Shown here: positions 27,271 through 35,961 of the stretch, one piece after another
How positions within the stretch are numbered: position 1 is the first letter of the stretch
How the letters are laid out: each line of letters opens with the position of its first letter
DNA from: Lentzea kentuckyensis
GTDB taxonomy: Bacteria; Actinomycetota; Actinomycetes; Mycobacteriales; Pseudonocardiaceae
DNA: 64,000 nt
Assembly (NCBI RefSeq): GCF_002150765.1
Contig: NZ_MUYM01000022.1
Coordinates: 1 to 64,000 of the forward strand
Direction: 5' to 3'
The notes under the pieces: model-generated
What the model was told of the DNA's origin: nothing
Seen by the model: only the letters and a program-made list of their open reading frames with translations
Databases searched by the model: none
Made by a program: the position numbers and the translations under genes

Positions 27271-29709
27271 GTGATCAGGCGCTTGATGGGCCGACGTGCC
27301 GCCGCCCATGGCGACCAGCAAACACAGACCCAGACCGCGGCTCAGGTTTCGGAGCAGTACGCGAGCCCCGTCGTCGACATGGATCTGTACCCCGTCGAGC
27401 AGCCCCCGGCAGCGGTGTCGCCGCCGGAGCCACTACCCCAGCGCACGCCGTTCGCGGCGAGCTTCGTTGGGGCGACGCTCGTTGTTTCCGCACCTGAGGG
27501 CCCCAGCCAGGCGGCTTCGGGACTCGCGCGAACGCTCCCGGTCGACCGCGGCCGGACCGTGGTCGTGGTCGACTTCCCGAGCGGCGACCAGAGCACTTTC
27601 TGGCCGCACGTCGTGTCCGCGCTCAGCGGCCGCGGGCCCATCCGGCTCGCGGTGTCGCACGCGGGCACGATGCGCCCCACCGCGCCCGCGCAGTGGCTCG
27701 CTGAACAGCTCCAGGCCGAGGTCGTGGCCCCGGACGGGGTCCTGACCACCGTGCCGGGCGCCGCGTTCGTCGTGGGCACCCAGGGCTACGGCAGCTGGCT
27801 GCGGTTCCAGCCGAACGCGTCACCGATGCCGTTCGGCCGCCGCTTCCCGGTGCCGCAGTGGGAGGCGATGGACCCGAACTCGCCGTGGCCGACGGGCGAG
27901 ATCGGCATCTCCGAACCCATTCCGTCCGGGCTGTGGCTGCGCGCGCAGCAGCCGCCGTTCGACCCGTCCGCCCAGGACTCGCGGCCGATCGTGGCGCTGC
28001 CGTGCCGCGACAACGTGCTGACCGTCGTCGTCGGCGGGCCCGGCCAGTCGTCGATCCCGACCGAAGAGGTCGTCCGCCTGCTGACCGCGCTGCCCCAGGC
28101 GGCCCGGTCACGCGTGCGGCTCGTCCCGTACGGCATCGACACCGGTCTCGGCCAGCTGGTCGCGGACCAGGTCGGCGAGCCGATCGCGATGTTCACCGGA
28201 CTCCCGGTCGGCAACCTGCGCACCGGCGGCCCCGCGGTGATCGCGGTCGACCCGCGCGGGCAGCAGACGTGGCGGCCGTTCGTGACCGAGGTCACGTGCA
28301 CGCCGAACGAGACCGTTCCGGTCGTCTCCGGCTACCGCACCCCGGTGCAGGGCCTCTCCGAGGTCGAGCCGGGCGTCTTCTCGCTCGGCGAGGGCGTTGT
28401 GCTCGAGGTCGTGCCCTCCGGTCTGTGGGTGCGTGAGCAGGAGGAGCCGTACAACGCGGCTGAGGTGCGTTCTCAGCCCGTTGACCCGGAGTGGGCACGT
28501 CTGACCGTTGGCACGCCTGGGCGCACCACGCCCGGTGCGGTCGCGGTGCACGGTGCCGCTCTCGTGGAACGTCTCGAACCCGAGGTGCGCAAGCTGCTGC
28601 GTCTCGTGTTCTGCGACGCCACGGTGTCGCCGCCCCCGCCGCCTCCGCCCCCGACCACGCCGGTTCCCTCCGTGACCGACTCGCTCACCGGCGGCTCCGC
28701 GCAGATCGCGTCGGCGCTGAGCGCGGCCGCGCACGCGATGTCGACGCGCGACCCGCAGGACCACGGCACGGGTTTCTTCACCCCCGTCATCCCGGCCGAG
28801 CCCGAACCGGAGCGGCCCGCCTACGCGGGCATCGAGCCGAGTGTGGCGTCGCACGCGCTGGACGACCCGGACGAGGCCGCCTTCCCGTCGGACGACCCGG
28901 ACTCCGCTCCGGTGCGGTTCCGGATCGACGGTCCGCTGCCGCTGCAGCCGCTGGCCTCGTGGGAGGCTCCGCCGGACGGCAGCGGCGAACGCGAGACGGT
29001 GCCGCCGGACCACATCAGTTCGGACGCCGAACGTGACACGGTCCGGCGCGCTCTGGGCGAGCGCTACGGCGTGCACGCGGCGACGGTCGTCCGCCTGCTC
29101 TCCCAGCGCCCGGACGCCGAGGAGGACCCGACCGCGTTCGAGGCCATGGTCACCGACCTGACGGCGTTGCTCGCGTGCGTGTCGCAGGACGAGGAAATGG
29201 TCGTCGACACGCTGCGCATGGGCCGTCTCGGCCGGCTGCGCCCGTACGTCGCGTGCATCGTCTCGGGCCTGAACCGCCTGCCGGTGCACTACGGCGTGGC
29301 AACCGTGTGGGGCGCGAGCGGCCCGACCGGTCCGCGGCGCTTCCGCAGCGGCGACGTCCTGGTCGAGCACGGCCTGCTGGACGCCGTCGCGAACCCCGCC
29401 CAGCGCGTCGAGGGCGCCACCGAGTTCCTGCTGTGGTCGGTCTCCGGCCGCCGGGTCGAGGTGGCGGACCGCGTCGCCGTGGCCACCGAGGAACGCGTGA
29501 TCTTCGCGCCCGGCACGCCGTTCCGGGTGCTGGCGGTGGCCGAGGCCGAGGGCGATCACCCGCAGCAGGTGCTGCTGCAGGAGATGGCCGGAGCGGCGGC
29601 GGACCAGGAGATCGCCGGGATGCGGCCGAGCGTGCTGTCGCAGCTGGAGCGGGCGGCGGCGAACCTGCGGGTGCTGCCGGTGTCGCACCAGGTGTCGGTG
29701 CAGGCCTGA
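27271..29709 (+). CDS. Large protein of unknown function with ART-like C terminus
   Basis: An 812-residue protein, no signal peptide or membrane helix. The N-terminal 400 residues contain a duplicated motif (PSGLWLR.QQ.P near 225 and PSGLWVREQEEP near 385). A proline run PPPPPPPPTT near 450 separates it from an acidic, disordered stretch. Residues about 640-800 look like an ADP-ribosyltransferase fold: SGLNRLP, then F.LWSVSGRRVEVA and a terminal EERVIFAPGTPFRVL, the usual ART ending. The Arg of the R-S-E triad is not obvious (VWG where VYRG is expected). GTG 27271 abuts GGAG; TTG 27283 or ATG 27286 downstream of GGAGGT are alternatives. Confidence 0.6.
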   Translation: MIRRLMGRRAAAHGDQQTQTQTAAQVSEQYASPVVDMDLYPVEQPPAAVSPPEPLPQRTPFAASFVGATLVVSAPEGPSQAASGLARTLPVDRGRTVVVVDFPSGDQSTFWPHVVSALSGRGPIRLAVSHAGTMRPTAPAQWLAEQLQAEVVAPDGVLTTVPGAAFVVGTQGYGSWLRFQPNASPMPFGRRFPVPQWEAMDPNSPWPTGEIGISEPIPSGLWLRAQQPPFDPSAQDSRPIVALPCRDNVLTVVVGGPGQSSIPTEEVVRLLTALPQAARSRVRLVPYGIDTGLGQLVADQVGEPIAMFTGLPVGNLRTGGPAVIAVDPRGQQTWRPFVTEVTCTPNETVPVVSGYRTPVQGLSEVEPGVFSLGEGVVLEVVPSGLWVREQEEPYNAAEVRSQPVDPEWARLTVGTPGRTTPGAVAVHGAALVERLEPEVRKLLRLVFCDATVSPPPPPPPPTTPVPSVTDSLTGGSAQIASALSAAAHAMSTRDPQDHGTGFFTPVIPAEPEPERPAYAGIEPSVASHALDDPDEAAFPSDDPDSAPVRFRIDGPLPLQPLASWEAPPDGSGERETVPPDHISSDAERDTVRRALGERYGVHAATVVRLLSQRPDAEEDPTAFEAMVTDLTALLACVSQDEEMVVDTLRMGRLGRLRPYVACIVSGLNRLPVHYGVATVWGASGPTGPRRFRSGDVLVEHGLLDAVANPAQRVEGATEFLLWSVSGRRVEVADRVAVATEERVIFAPGTPFRVLAVAEAEGDHPQQVLLQEMAGAAADQEIAGMRPSVLSQLERAAANLRVLPVSHQVSVQA

Positions 29710-29808
29710 CGCGCGGGAATTGTCAGACCTGGCTGAGATGATGGGAGTGGGGCCTCGGCGCCCCCCGGCGGGGGTCGAGTCGGGATCGATTCCGAGGAGG
29801 GGCGGGCG

Positions 29809-30672
29809 GTGAGCGCGTACCTGGGCATCCGGTACGCGGAGCCACCGTTCGGCCCGCTGCGCTTCCATCCGCCGGTGGACTGCGACGGCGAGCCGGCCGG
29901 CGAGTTCGGCGACGCGCACACGTTGAACGTCTGGTCCACAACGGACGGTCCGGCGCCGGTGCTCCTGTGGGTGCACGGCGGCGCGAACACCGTTGGCTCG
30001 TCGGCACAACCGGAGTACGCCGGCGACGTGCTGGCGAGCCTCGGCGTGGTGTTCGTGAGTTGCAACTACCGGCTCGCGGTCGACGGATACGGTGCCCTGG
30101 AAGGCTTCCCGCACAACCGGGGCCTGCGCGACGTCGTGTCCGCGCTCAGGTGGATTCAACGCAACATCGCCCGCTACGGCGGAGATCCGGGCAACGTCAC
30201 GGTCGCCGGCCAGTCGTCCGGCGCGCAGACCGTCGCGAGCCTGATGGTGATGCCGGAGGCGAAAGGCCTGTTCCACAAAGCGATCGCGCACAGCCTGGCC
30301 GGGCGGTTCTTCACCCCGGACGAAGCCGTCGAAGTGCAACGGGCAGCGGAGCTCGAAGTGCTGTACCAGCCGATCGTGGACGGCGACACGCTGCCGCGAT
30401 CACCGCTGGAAGGCCCGTACGACGTGGATCTGCTGGTGTGCCACACGGCTGACGAAGATCCCGAACTCTTCCAGCAGCCGACCGCACGACTGGCGGACGA
30501 GCACGGGCGCGCGTTCCGGTCGATCTACGCCAAAACCCCGGCGCATCACGGCGCGGACGTCCCGGACATGTTCCGCGGCGAGATCGCCCGAGCGTGGGCC
30601 AGGTTCGCCGCAACCGGCGATCCCGGCTGGCCGCGACCCGAGCTGAAGCGCTGGGTCAGCTCTCCGTCGTGA
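29809..30672 (+). CDS. Compact type-B carboxylesterase
   Basis: A 287-residue serine esterase with all type-B landmarks but only about half of the usual 500 residues: YAEPPFGPLRFHPP start, oxyanion-hole motif WVHGGANTVGS, nucleophile elbow GQSSGAQ (Ser near residue 138), a possible acid residue in ADEDPELF and His in HHGADVPDMF. Internal loops and most of the C-terminal half are shortened. GTG 29809 follows GAGGAGGGG. No signal peptide. Its last 17 bases overlap the convergent SGNH gene. Confidence 0.75.
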   Translation: MSAYLGIRYAEPPFGPLRFHPPVDCDGEPAGEFGDAHTLNVWSTTDGPAPVLLWVHGGANTVGSSAQPEYAGDVLASLGVVFVSCNYRLAVDGYGALEGFPHNRGLRDVVSALRWIQRNIARYGGDPGNVTVAGQSSGAQTVASLMVMPEAKGLFHKAIAHSLAGRFFTPDEAVEVQRAAELEVLYQPIVDGDTLPRSPLEGPYDVDLLVCHTADEDPELFQQPTARLADEHGRAFRSIYAKTPAHHGADVPDMFRGEIARAWARFAATGDPGWPRPELKRWVSSPS

Positions 30673-31660
30673 GGCCGAGCGTGCCGTCCAGCCGTGGCAC
30701 GCACGCCCCGTCGCGCTTGTCGGCCGCCAGGAACTCGGTGAGGCACCGGCCGATCTGCTCGTGACCGCGCGCGTTGGGGTGGAACGACTCCTGCAACGCG
30801 TGCGAGGAGCGCTTGTTGTCCTTCAGGCCGTCCCAGTCGACGGTCAGCCTGGTGAACCACTCGTCGTCGAGGTCGTCCCCGCCCCGGCACGCCTCGCGGC
30901 CCTCGCCGGCCCGTGACAGGTCGAGGAACCGGGCGTTGACCTTCTCCGCGGCGGTGCGCAGGCCGTTCGACAGTTCCGGCACGGCCTCCTCGACGACCCA
31001 TTCCAGGTCGCTGGTGCGCAGCGGGCAGCCGGACAGGTTCTGCAGCGAGCGCGGCATCTTCGGTGACACCGGCGCCGCGTACGACTGCACGACGAGCTGG
31101 TAGGACGAGTCGAGGTAGCTGGAGTCGCGCATGGTCTGACGGATGGCCTGCAGCGTGTTCTCCACCTTGGGGACCATCCGCCGCACGCGTTTGGACCACT
31201 CCGCCGCGACCGACGACGTGCAGTCGCTGCGCTTGCCCCACGCCTCGAAGCACTTGTTGAGGACCTCGGCGAAGTGCGGGTCGTCGTTCGCGCCGATGGC
31301 CACGACGATGGCGACGACCTTGTTCTGCCCGGCGATCTGGCGCAGCTTGGGCAGCTGCTCGTTGCGCAGCTTGTCGGAGTTCGCGCCCGAGCAGGCCAGG
31401 TTGATCTTCTGGTCGGCCTCGAACACGGTCTTCATGATCGACGCCTCGCGCGACCGGTGACACCAGTTGCCGCCGTCCTCGCCATTGGTGCCGGGCTCGT
31501 AGTCGCCGGCGCCCTCACCGGACATCGTGCTGTCGCCCAGCGCCACGACGGCGGTTCTGGCCTCGCGGTCCGGTTCGGAGGGCGGTGGGAACGGGTGGTC
31601 GCTCACGATCAACAGGATCGTGAGCAGGCTGATCGCCGCGAGGGGCAGGACTCTCCGCAT
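30656..31660 (-). CDS. Secreted SGNH/GDSL-family esterase
   Basis: A 334-residue hydrolase with one N-terminal signal/anchor helix (MRRVLPLAAISLLTILLIVS). SGNH blocks are visible: GDSTMSGEGAGDY (Ser), LACSGANSDKL (Gly), IGANDDPHF (Asn) and SFHPNARGHEQIG (Asp/His region). Several cysteines suggest disulfides, as in actinomycete secreted lipases. ATG 31660 starts the helix. Divergent from the GlxA-type regulator. Confidence 0.85.
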   Translation of the reverse strand: MRRVLPLAAISLLTILLIVSDHPFPPPSEPDREARTAVVALGDSTMSGEGAGDYEPGTNGEDGGNWCHRSREASIMKTVFEADQKINLACSGANSDKLRNEQLPKLRQIAGQNKVVAIVVAIGANDDPHFAEVLNKCFEAWGKRSDCTSSVAAEWSKRVRRMVPKVENTLQAIRQTMRDSSYLDSSYQLVVQSYAAPVSPKMPRSLQNLSGCPLRTSDLEWVVEEAVPELSNGLRTAAEKVNARFLDLSRAGEGREACRGGDDLDDEWFTRLTVDWDGLKDNKRSSHALQESFHPNARGHEQIGRCLTEFLAADKRDGACVPRLDGTLGLTTES

Positions 31661-31750
31661 CGCGGACCAGTTTACGGGGCTGGCCGAATGCGAGGGAGAT
31701 ATGGCGTTGCCGCCACCACTTGTCGTGAGGAAAGTGGAGGTGTGGGGAAT

Positions 31751-32704
31751 TTGAGGGAAGTAGTGGTAGTCGGTTACGACCGCACCGCGTTGCTGGATCT
31801 GGCGGGACCGATCGAGGTGTTCCAGGCAGCGAACCACCGCGAACCGAGATACCAGGTCACGGTCGCGTCGCTCGGGGGAGAACCGTTCACCGCGACCGCG
31901 GGGGTGCGGATCGAGGCGAGCGAGGACCTCTGCACGCTGGACCGCCCGATCGACACGTTGCTCGTGGTCGGCGGCTGGGGGTACGACGAGGCCGCGGCCG
32001 ATCCGATGCTCACGACGAACCTGCGGCGGCTCGCGCTGAAGTCGCGGCGGGTCGCGGGCGTGTGCACCGGGGCCGTGGTGCTGGCCGGCGCGGGGCTGCT
32101 CAAGGGCAAGAAGGCGACCACGCACTGGGCCTTCACCGGTGAGCTGGAGAACCGGGGCGTCGAGGTGGAGCCGGACGCGATCTTCGTCTGCGACGGGCAG
32201 GTGTCCACGTCCGCCGGGGTGACGGCGGGCATCGACCTCGCGCTGGCCATGGTCGAACAGGACCACGGCTCCGCGGTGGCCCGCCGGATCGCGCAGTACC
32301 TGGTCGTGTTCCTGCAGCGGTCGGGCGGTCAGTCGCAGTTCAGCGTGCACACCCGCGCGCGCCCGGTGTCGGACGGCTCGCTGCGCGCGTTGCTCGACGA
32401 CATCCACGCCGACCCGACCCGTGAGTGGACGGTGCCGGTCATGGCGCGCAAGGCGATGATGAGCGTGCGGCACTTCGCCCGCGTCTTCTCCCGCAGCGTG
32501 GGTGTCTCGCCCGCCGTCTACGTCGAACGAGCCCGGGTGGAGGCCGCCGCCGACCGGCTGGCCAGCACCGGTGACTCGTTGGACCTCGTCGCCCGCCAGT
32601 CGGGGTTCGGCTCGGCCGAAACCCTGCGTCGGGCCTTCCTGCGCGTGCTCGGCGTGTCGCCGGGCAGCTACCGCGCCCGTTTCCGGACAACTGGGGTTGC
32701 CTGA
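31751..32704 (+). CDS. GlxA-family (DJ-1/AraC) transcriptional regulator
   Basis: A 317-residue regulator: residues 1-180 are a DJ-1/PfpI-like class I glutamine amidotransferase domain with the nucleophile-elbow Cys in VCTGAVVLAGAG, and residues 210-310 are an AraC/XylS double helix-turn-helix (MSVRHFARVFSRSVGVSP, FGSAETLRRAF). TTG 31751 has 10-base spacing to GGAGG; GTG 31742 is an alternative but only one base from it. Stop and the next start overlap (TGATG), so it is coupled to the DJ-1 gene. Confidence 0.85.
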   Translation: MREVVVVGYDRTALLDLAGPIEVFQAANHREPRYQVTVASLGGEPFTATAGVRIEASEDLCTLDRPIDTLLVVGGWGYDEAAADPMLTTNLRRLALKSRRVAGVCTGAVVLAGAGLLKGKKATTHWAFTGELENRGVEVEPDAIFVCDGQVSTSAGVTAGIDLALAMVEQDHGSAVARRIAQYLVVFLQRSGGQSQFSVHTRARPVSDGSLRALLDDIHADPTREWTVPVMARKAMMSVRHFARVFSRSVGVSPAVYVERARVEAAADRLASTGDSLDLVARQSGFGSAETLRRAFLRVLGVSPGSYRARFRTTGVA

Positions 32705-33324
32705 TGGAAGCCACGTTCGTGCTCTACCCGAACATGACCGCTTTGGACTTCGTCGGCCCGTACGAGGTGCTCGGCAGCGTGCCGATCGTCTCGCCGCGGT
32801 TCGTCGCCGCTTCCTTGGAACCGGTGAAGACCGACAACGGCCTTTCGGTGGTGCCGACCGACACGTTCGCGTCGCTGAAGTCGACGGACATCGTCGTGGT
32901 GCCGGGCTCCGGGCACTGGCGCGAGCTGCTGAAGGACTCCGGCGGCGTCGTCGAGTGGCTGCGGGAGGTGCACCCGACGACGAAGTGGACGACCTCGGTC
33001 TGCACCGGGTCGACGCTGCTCGCGGAGGCGGGCCTGGTCTCGAAGGCGACGACGCACTGGGCCGCGCGTTCCGATCTGGAGGAGCGCGGCGTCGAGGTCT
33101 CCACGGACCGGGTCGTGTTCGACGGCAAGGTCGTGAGCGGCGCCGGCGTGTCGGCGGGCATCGACATGGCGTTGCGGCTGGTCGAGGCCGAGTTCGGGGA
33201 GATGGTGGCGCAGGCCGTGCAGGTCGGCATCGAGTACGACCCGCAGCCGCCGCGCGCCTACGACTCGATCCCGCCGGAGATCGCGCAGGGCCTCAAGGCC
33301 GCGTTCGACTCACGTCAGAGCTGA
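32704..33324 (+). CDS. DJ-1/PfpI-family protein
   Basis: A 206-residue stand-alone DJ-1/PfpI protein, homologous to the N-terminal domain of the regulator before it. The conserved Cys lies in SVCTGSTLLAEAG (about residue 100), followed by KATTHW, as in isonitrile-hydratase-like members. Likely a small-molecule or thiol-stress enzyme controlled by its neighbour. The last 15 bases overlap the convergent AMED_5909 gene. Confidence 0.85.
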   Translation: MEATFVLYPNMTALDFVGPYEVLGSVPIVSPRFVAASLEPVKTDNGLSVVPTDTFASLKSTDIVVVPGSGHWRELLKDSGGVVEWLREVHPTTKWTTSVCTGSTLLAEAGLVSKATTHWAARSDLEERGVEVSTDRVVFDGKVVSGAGVSAGIDMALRLVEAEFGEMVAQAVQVGIEYDPQPPRAYDSIPPEIAQGLKAAFDSRQS

Positions 33325-33597
33325 CTGTTCGATGTCGTCGGCCTTCTCGCGTTCGCGGGTGGCCCAGAACATCGTCTCGTGGAAGTGGCCGCGATCGACC
33401 TCGGCGACCCGCGCGTAGACGGCGGCGCTGCGGCGGTGGTACTCCGCCCAGGTCCGCCTGCTCGCGTTCGGACGTGGCATCAGGCGGCTCAGCGCCTCGT
33501 GTGCCTGCATGAGGGTCTGCGCTTCGTCGGCGGTCTTCCACGTCATGAGCCTGTTGTACGAGGACCGGCTGGTTTGAGGCCAGCCGGTTTCTCGCAA
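33310..33597 (-). CDS. AMED_5909-like small protein
   Basis: A 95-residue helical protein that resembles the AMED_5909 family of Pseudonocardiales (AHEALSRLMPRPNAS, YHRRSAAVYARVAEVDRGHFHE). Function unknown. ATG 33546 is an alternative start that removes 17 residues. It lies 11 bases after the XRE gene and is probably the last gene of that operon. Confidence 0.7.
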   Translation of the reverse strand: MRETGWPQTSRSSYNRLMTWKTADEAQTLMQAHEALSRLMPRPNASRRTWAEYHRRSAAVYARVAEVDRGHFHETMFWATREREKADDIEQSALT

Positions 33598-33608
33598 TTT
33601 CTCGCGGA

Positions 33609-34511
33609 CTACCCGGTCGGAGGATCTTCCTCGACTTCTGCGGAAAGGTCGTCGATGACGCGCATGATGATCTGGCGCGCCGCGCGGCCGTAGCTGGCGA
33701 TTCCGGCCAGCGACTCGAAGACCTTGCCGTAGTGGTCGATCTCCTGGGGTTGAGCGAGGTTGAGCTCGGCGGAGAACGTCTCGACCCGGACGTGATCGGA
33801 GTCCAGCAGCCAGAACCCGTGTTGAGGCGCCGCCGCGGCATACGGTGTTTCGAACGCGATGACGCCGAACTTCACGTTGGGCAGCGTTGCCAGTGCAATC
33901 AAGCGGTCCAGTTGCGCGAGCATCACCTCCGGCTCGCTCATGCGGTATCGCAGCACGGCTTCGGTGAGGATGATGTGGAAGCGGCGATCCTGCTCGTACA
34001 GAAGTTGCTGACGTCGCATGCGGATCTGGACTGCCGCGTCAACGTCATCGCGCGGCCCGAACAGTGGCTCGCTGCGGCGGAGTTGCACCTTCGCGTATTC
34101 GGGTGTCTGCATGATGCCAGGAACCGCAGACGGCTGGAACACTCGGTAGAAGTGGTACTTGGCGTCCTGCTGGAGAATCGTGCGCTGATGTGACTGCATG
34201 CCTGCGCGGAGAAGGCGTTGCCAGTCCGCATGCTGCGTCTCAAGTGTGTGCAGCGAGGCGAGGAGTGCCTCGGTTTCGCCCTGGCTCTTCGTTGCGCGCG
34301 TCCAATTGCGGACGTCGTCGTCGGTGGGAGTTTGATGGCCGTTCTCGAGTTTGGAGACCTTCGATGGTGGCCACGCCAACGACTCCGCCAGTTGCTTGCC
34401 GCTCAGGTTCGCCTGGCGGCGCAACTCACGGAGTCGCTTTCCCAGCGCTACGCGCGCTTCGTGGACGCTAGTCGCCGACGCCCCTGATGGCGTGTCCCGC
34501 GACGAAATCAC
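33609..34511 (-). CDS. XRE-family regulator with DUF5753 domain
   Basis: A 300-residue regulator. Residues 22-75 form an XRE helix-turn-helix (LGKRLRELRRQANLSGKQLA, WPPSKVSKLENG). The rest is the DUF5753 effector-like domain (AVPGIMQTPEYAKV, RRQQLLYE, ILTEAVLRYRM). This class is abundant in Streptomyces and relatives beside DUF397 or DUF6879 genes, sometimes linked to development. GTG 34511 overlaps the DUF6879 gene end by 44 bases; no downstream start keeps the helix-turn-helix intact. Confidence 0.9.
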   Translation of the reverse strand: MISSRDTPSGASATSVHEARVALGKRLRELRRQANLSGKQLAESLAWPPSKVSKLENGHQTPTDDDVRNWTRATKSQGETEALLASLHTLETQHADWQRLLRAGMQSHQRTILQQDAKYHFYRVFQPSAVPGIMQTPEYAKVQLRRSEPLFGPRDDVDAAVQIRMRRQQLLYEQDRRFHIILTEAVLRYRMSEPEVMLAQLDRLIALATLPNVKFGVIAFETPYAAAAPQHGFWLLDSDHVRVETFSAELNLAQPQEIDHYGKVFESLAGIASYGRAARQIIMRVIDDLSAEVEEDPPTG

Positions 34512-35022
34512 CTCTCTTCACCGCGTGATGCCACGCAACGTCACGCCAGTAGTTGGCTTGGACGATCTGCTCGTGGTCGTCCTCGATGATCTCGACGGTC
34601 ACCAGATGATCGTCGGAGTCGTCGAAATGCAGCCGTGCCAGTTTTCGAGAATCGAACAGCCAGTAGTCGTGGTTGGGCAGTCCCAGCTCATGGGCCTCCG
34701 TGCGCACGAGATACCGGATGTCTTCGCCTGCGTCGATGTTGTGCCGCGAGGTGAACAGACCGTAGCGGCTGTAGTCGGTCGGAGGCATGCTCACCACGCG
34801 GACGCGTTCGAACCTCCGCCCGGCAGCGGTCGCCGCCCGGACATTCGGCAGCCACCACCCTTCCCTGATGTCTTCCGCGTCGAGATCGCCGGCCAGGAAC
34901 TCGGCCACTCGTTCGCCCTTGGCGTTGTAGCGATCACGCGTTTCGAGCCGGTAGGCCGTGTGCTCGAAGGACTTGAAGAGCTCGTCGAAATGAGGGCTCG
35001 GATAGTCGTAGATGGTGGTCAG
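34468..35022 (-). CDS. DUF6879 protein, apparent CTG start
   Basis: A 184-residue DUF6879 protein if read from CTG 35022. The family N terminus, FDELFKSFEHTAYRLETRDRYN, lies upstream of the first canonical start (GTG 34908), and there is no ATG, GTG or TTG between the preceding in-frame stop and that GTG. CTG 35022 has an AGGGAGAGG ribosome binding site just before it and overlaps the upstream stop as CTGA, as ATGA or GTGA do in coupled genes. A 146-residue product from GTG 34908 would lose the conserved first block. Function of the family is unknown; partners are the XRE regulator and the small protein. Confidence 0.75.
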   Translation of the reverse strand: MTTIYDYPSPHFDELFKSFEHTAYRLETRDRYNAKGERVAEFLAGDLDAEDIREGWWLPNVRAATAAGRRFERVRVVSMPPTDYSRYGLFTSRHNIDAGEDIRYLVRTEAHELGLPNHDYWLFDSRKLARLHFDDSDDHLVTVEIIEDDHEQIVQANYWRDVAWHHAVKRGDFVAGHAIRGVGD

Positions 35023-35249
35023 CGTGCCTCTCCCTGATCATTGCGCTGGTAGAAGCGCAGCACGTCCTCCGGGATCTCGATGATCGCCTCGCCTGCCGGT
35101 AGTGGACCGACTGTCGCGAGCGCCTCCGGATCCGTCACGACCCAGCCTTGAGCGATGTAAGTCCGGCGATCGGTGCGATCGGTGGCGAACAGCGTGGGCG
35201 AACCGTCGTGCTCGGACTCCGGATCTTTGCCCAGGAAGGTGACCTGCAT
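35019..35249 (-). CDS. Small XRE-locus partner protein
   Basis: A 76-residue protein beginning MQVTFLGKDPESEHDGSP, a sequence type often found beside XRE-DUF5753 and DUF6879 genes in actinomycetes. No known function. ATG 35249 lies 10 bases from the palindrome at 35259-35280. It is the first gene of the minus-strand operon 35249 to 33310. Confidence 0.75.
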   Translation of the reverse strand: MQVTFLGKDPESEHDGSPTLFATDRTDRRTYIAQGWVVTDPEALATVGPLPAGEAIIEIPEDVLRFYQRNDQGEAR

Positions 35250-35258
35250 GGTGTCTCC

Positions 35259-35280
35259 GTTTCTAGAACTTGCTAGAAAC
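35259..35280. promoter_or_regulatory. Palindromic operator candidate of the XRE locus
   Basis: Perfect inverted repeat GTTTCTAG-N6-CTAGAAAC directly before the ribosome binding site of the first gene of the XRE/DUF6879 operon. Its AT content is unusual for the surroundings. Probably bound by the XRE-DUF5753 regulator encoded in the same operon. Confidence 0.5.
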
Positions 35281-35316
35281 GATGGCAGGTTTGGCAACGA
35301 ACGGTCAATGACCCGG

Positions 35317-35961
35317 TCAGGTGAGCCCGGACTGGACGGCGAACACGACGAGCTGGGCCCGGTCCCGCGCCCCGAGCTTCACCATCGCCCGCGACACGTG
35401 CGTGCGCACGGTCGCGGGCGAGATCACCAACCGAGCCGCGATCTCGTCGTTGGACGCGCCGGACGCGACGTGCCGCATGATCTCCCGCTCCCGTTCGGTC
35501 AGCTTGTCCAGGTGCGGCACGGGCCTGGCCGACGCACCGGACGCGAACCGGTCGATCACGCGGCGCGTCACGGACGGCGAGAGCAGCGAACCGCCGTCGG
35601 CCACCACGTGCACGGCGCGCAGCAGGTCGGTCGGGTCGGAGTCCTTCACGAGGAACCCGGAGGCGCCCGTTCGCAGCGCCTCGAACACGTACTCGTCGAG
35701 ATCGAAGGTCGTGAGCATGACGATCTTCACGTCGGCGCACGCGGGGTCGGCGGAGACGCGGCGCAACACCTCCAGGCCGTCCATCAGCGGCATGCGGATG
35801 TCCAGGAAGACCACGTCCGGTTTCACCGACTGGATCAGCGACAGCGCCTCGCGGCCGTCGGCGGCCTCGCCGGCGAACTGGACGCCGTCCTCGGTCTCGA
35901 TCAACGTCCGCAGTCCCATCCGGACCAGCGGCTGGTCGTCGGCCACCACCACGCGAATCAT
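35317..35961 (-). CDS. NarL/LuxR-type response regulator
   Basis: A 214-residue response regulator with receiver acidic residues ADDQP, phosphorylation Asp in VVFLDIRMPL (about residue 54) and a C-terminal LuxR helix-turn-helix (LTEREREIMRHVASGASNDE). It overlaps the histidine kinase gene by 4 bases (ATGA). With the kinase it faces a divergent ABC transporter, a frequent arrangement in which the pair controls the transporter. Confidence 0.9.
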   Translation of the reverse strand: MIRVVVADDQPLVRMGLRTLIETEDGVQFAGEAADGREALSLIQSVKPDVVFLDIRMPLMDGLEVLRRVSADPACADVKIVMLTTFDLDEYVFEALRTGASGFLVKDSDPTDLLRAVHVVADGGSLLSPSVTRRVIDRFASGASARPVPHLDKLTEREREIMRHVASGASNDEIAARLVISPATVRTHVSRAMVKLGARDRAQLVVFAVQSGLT

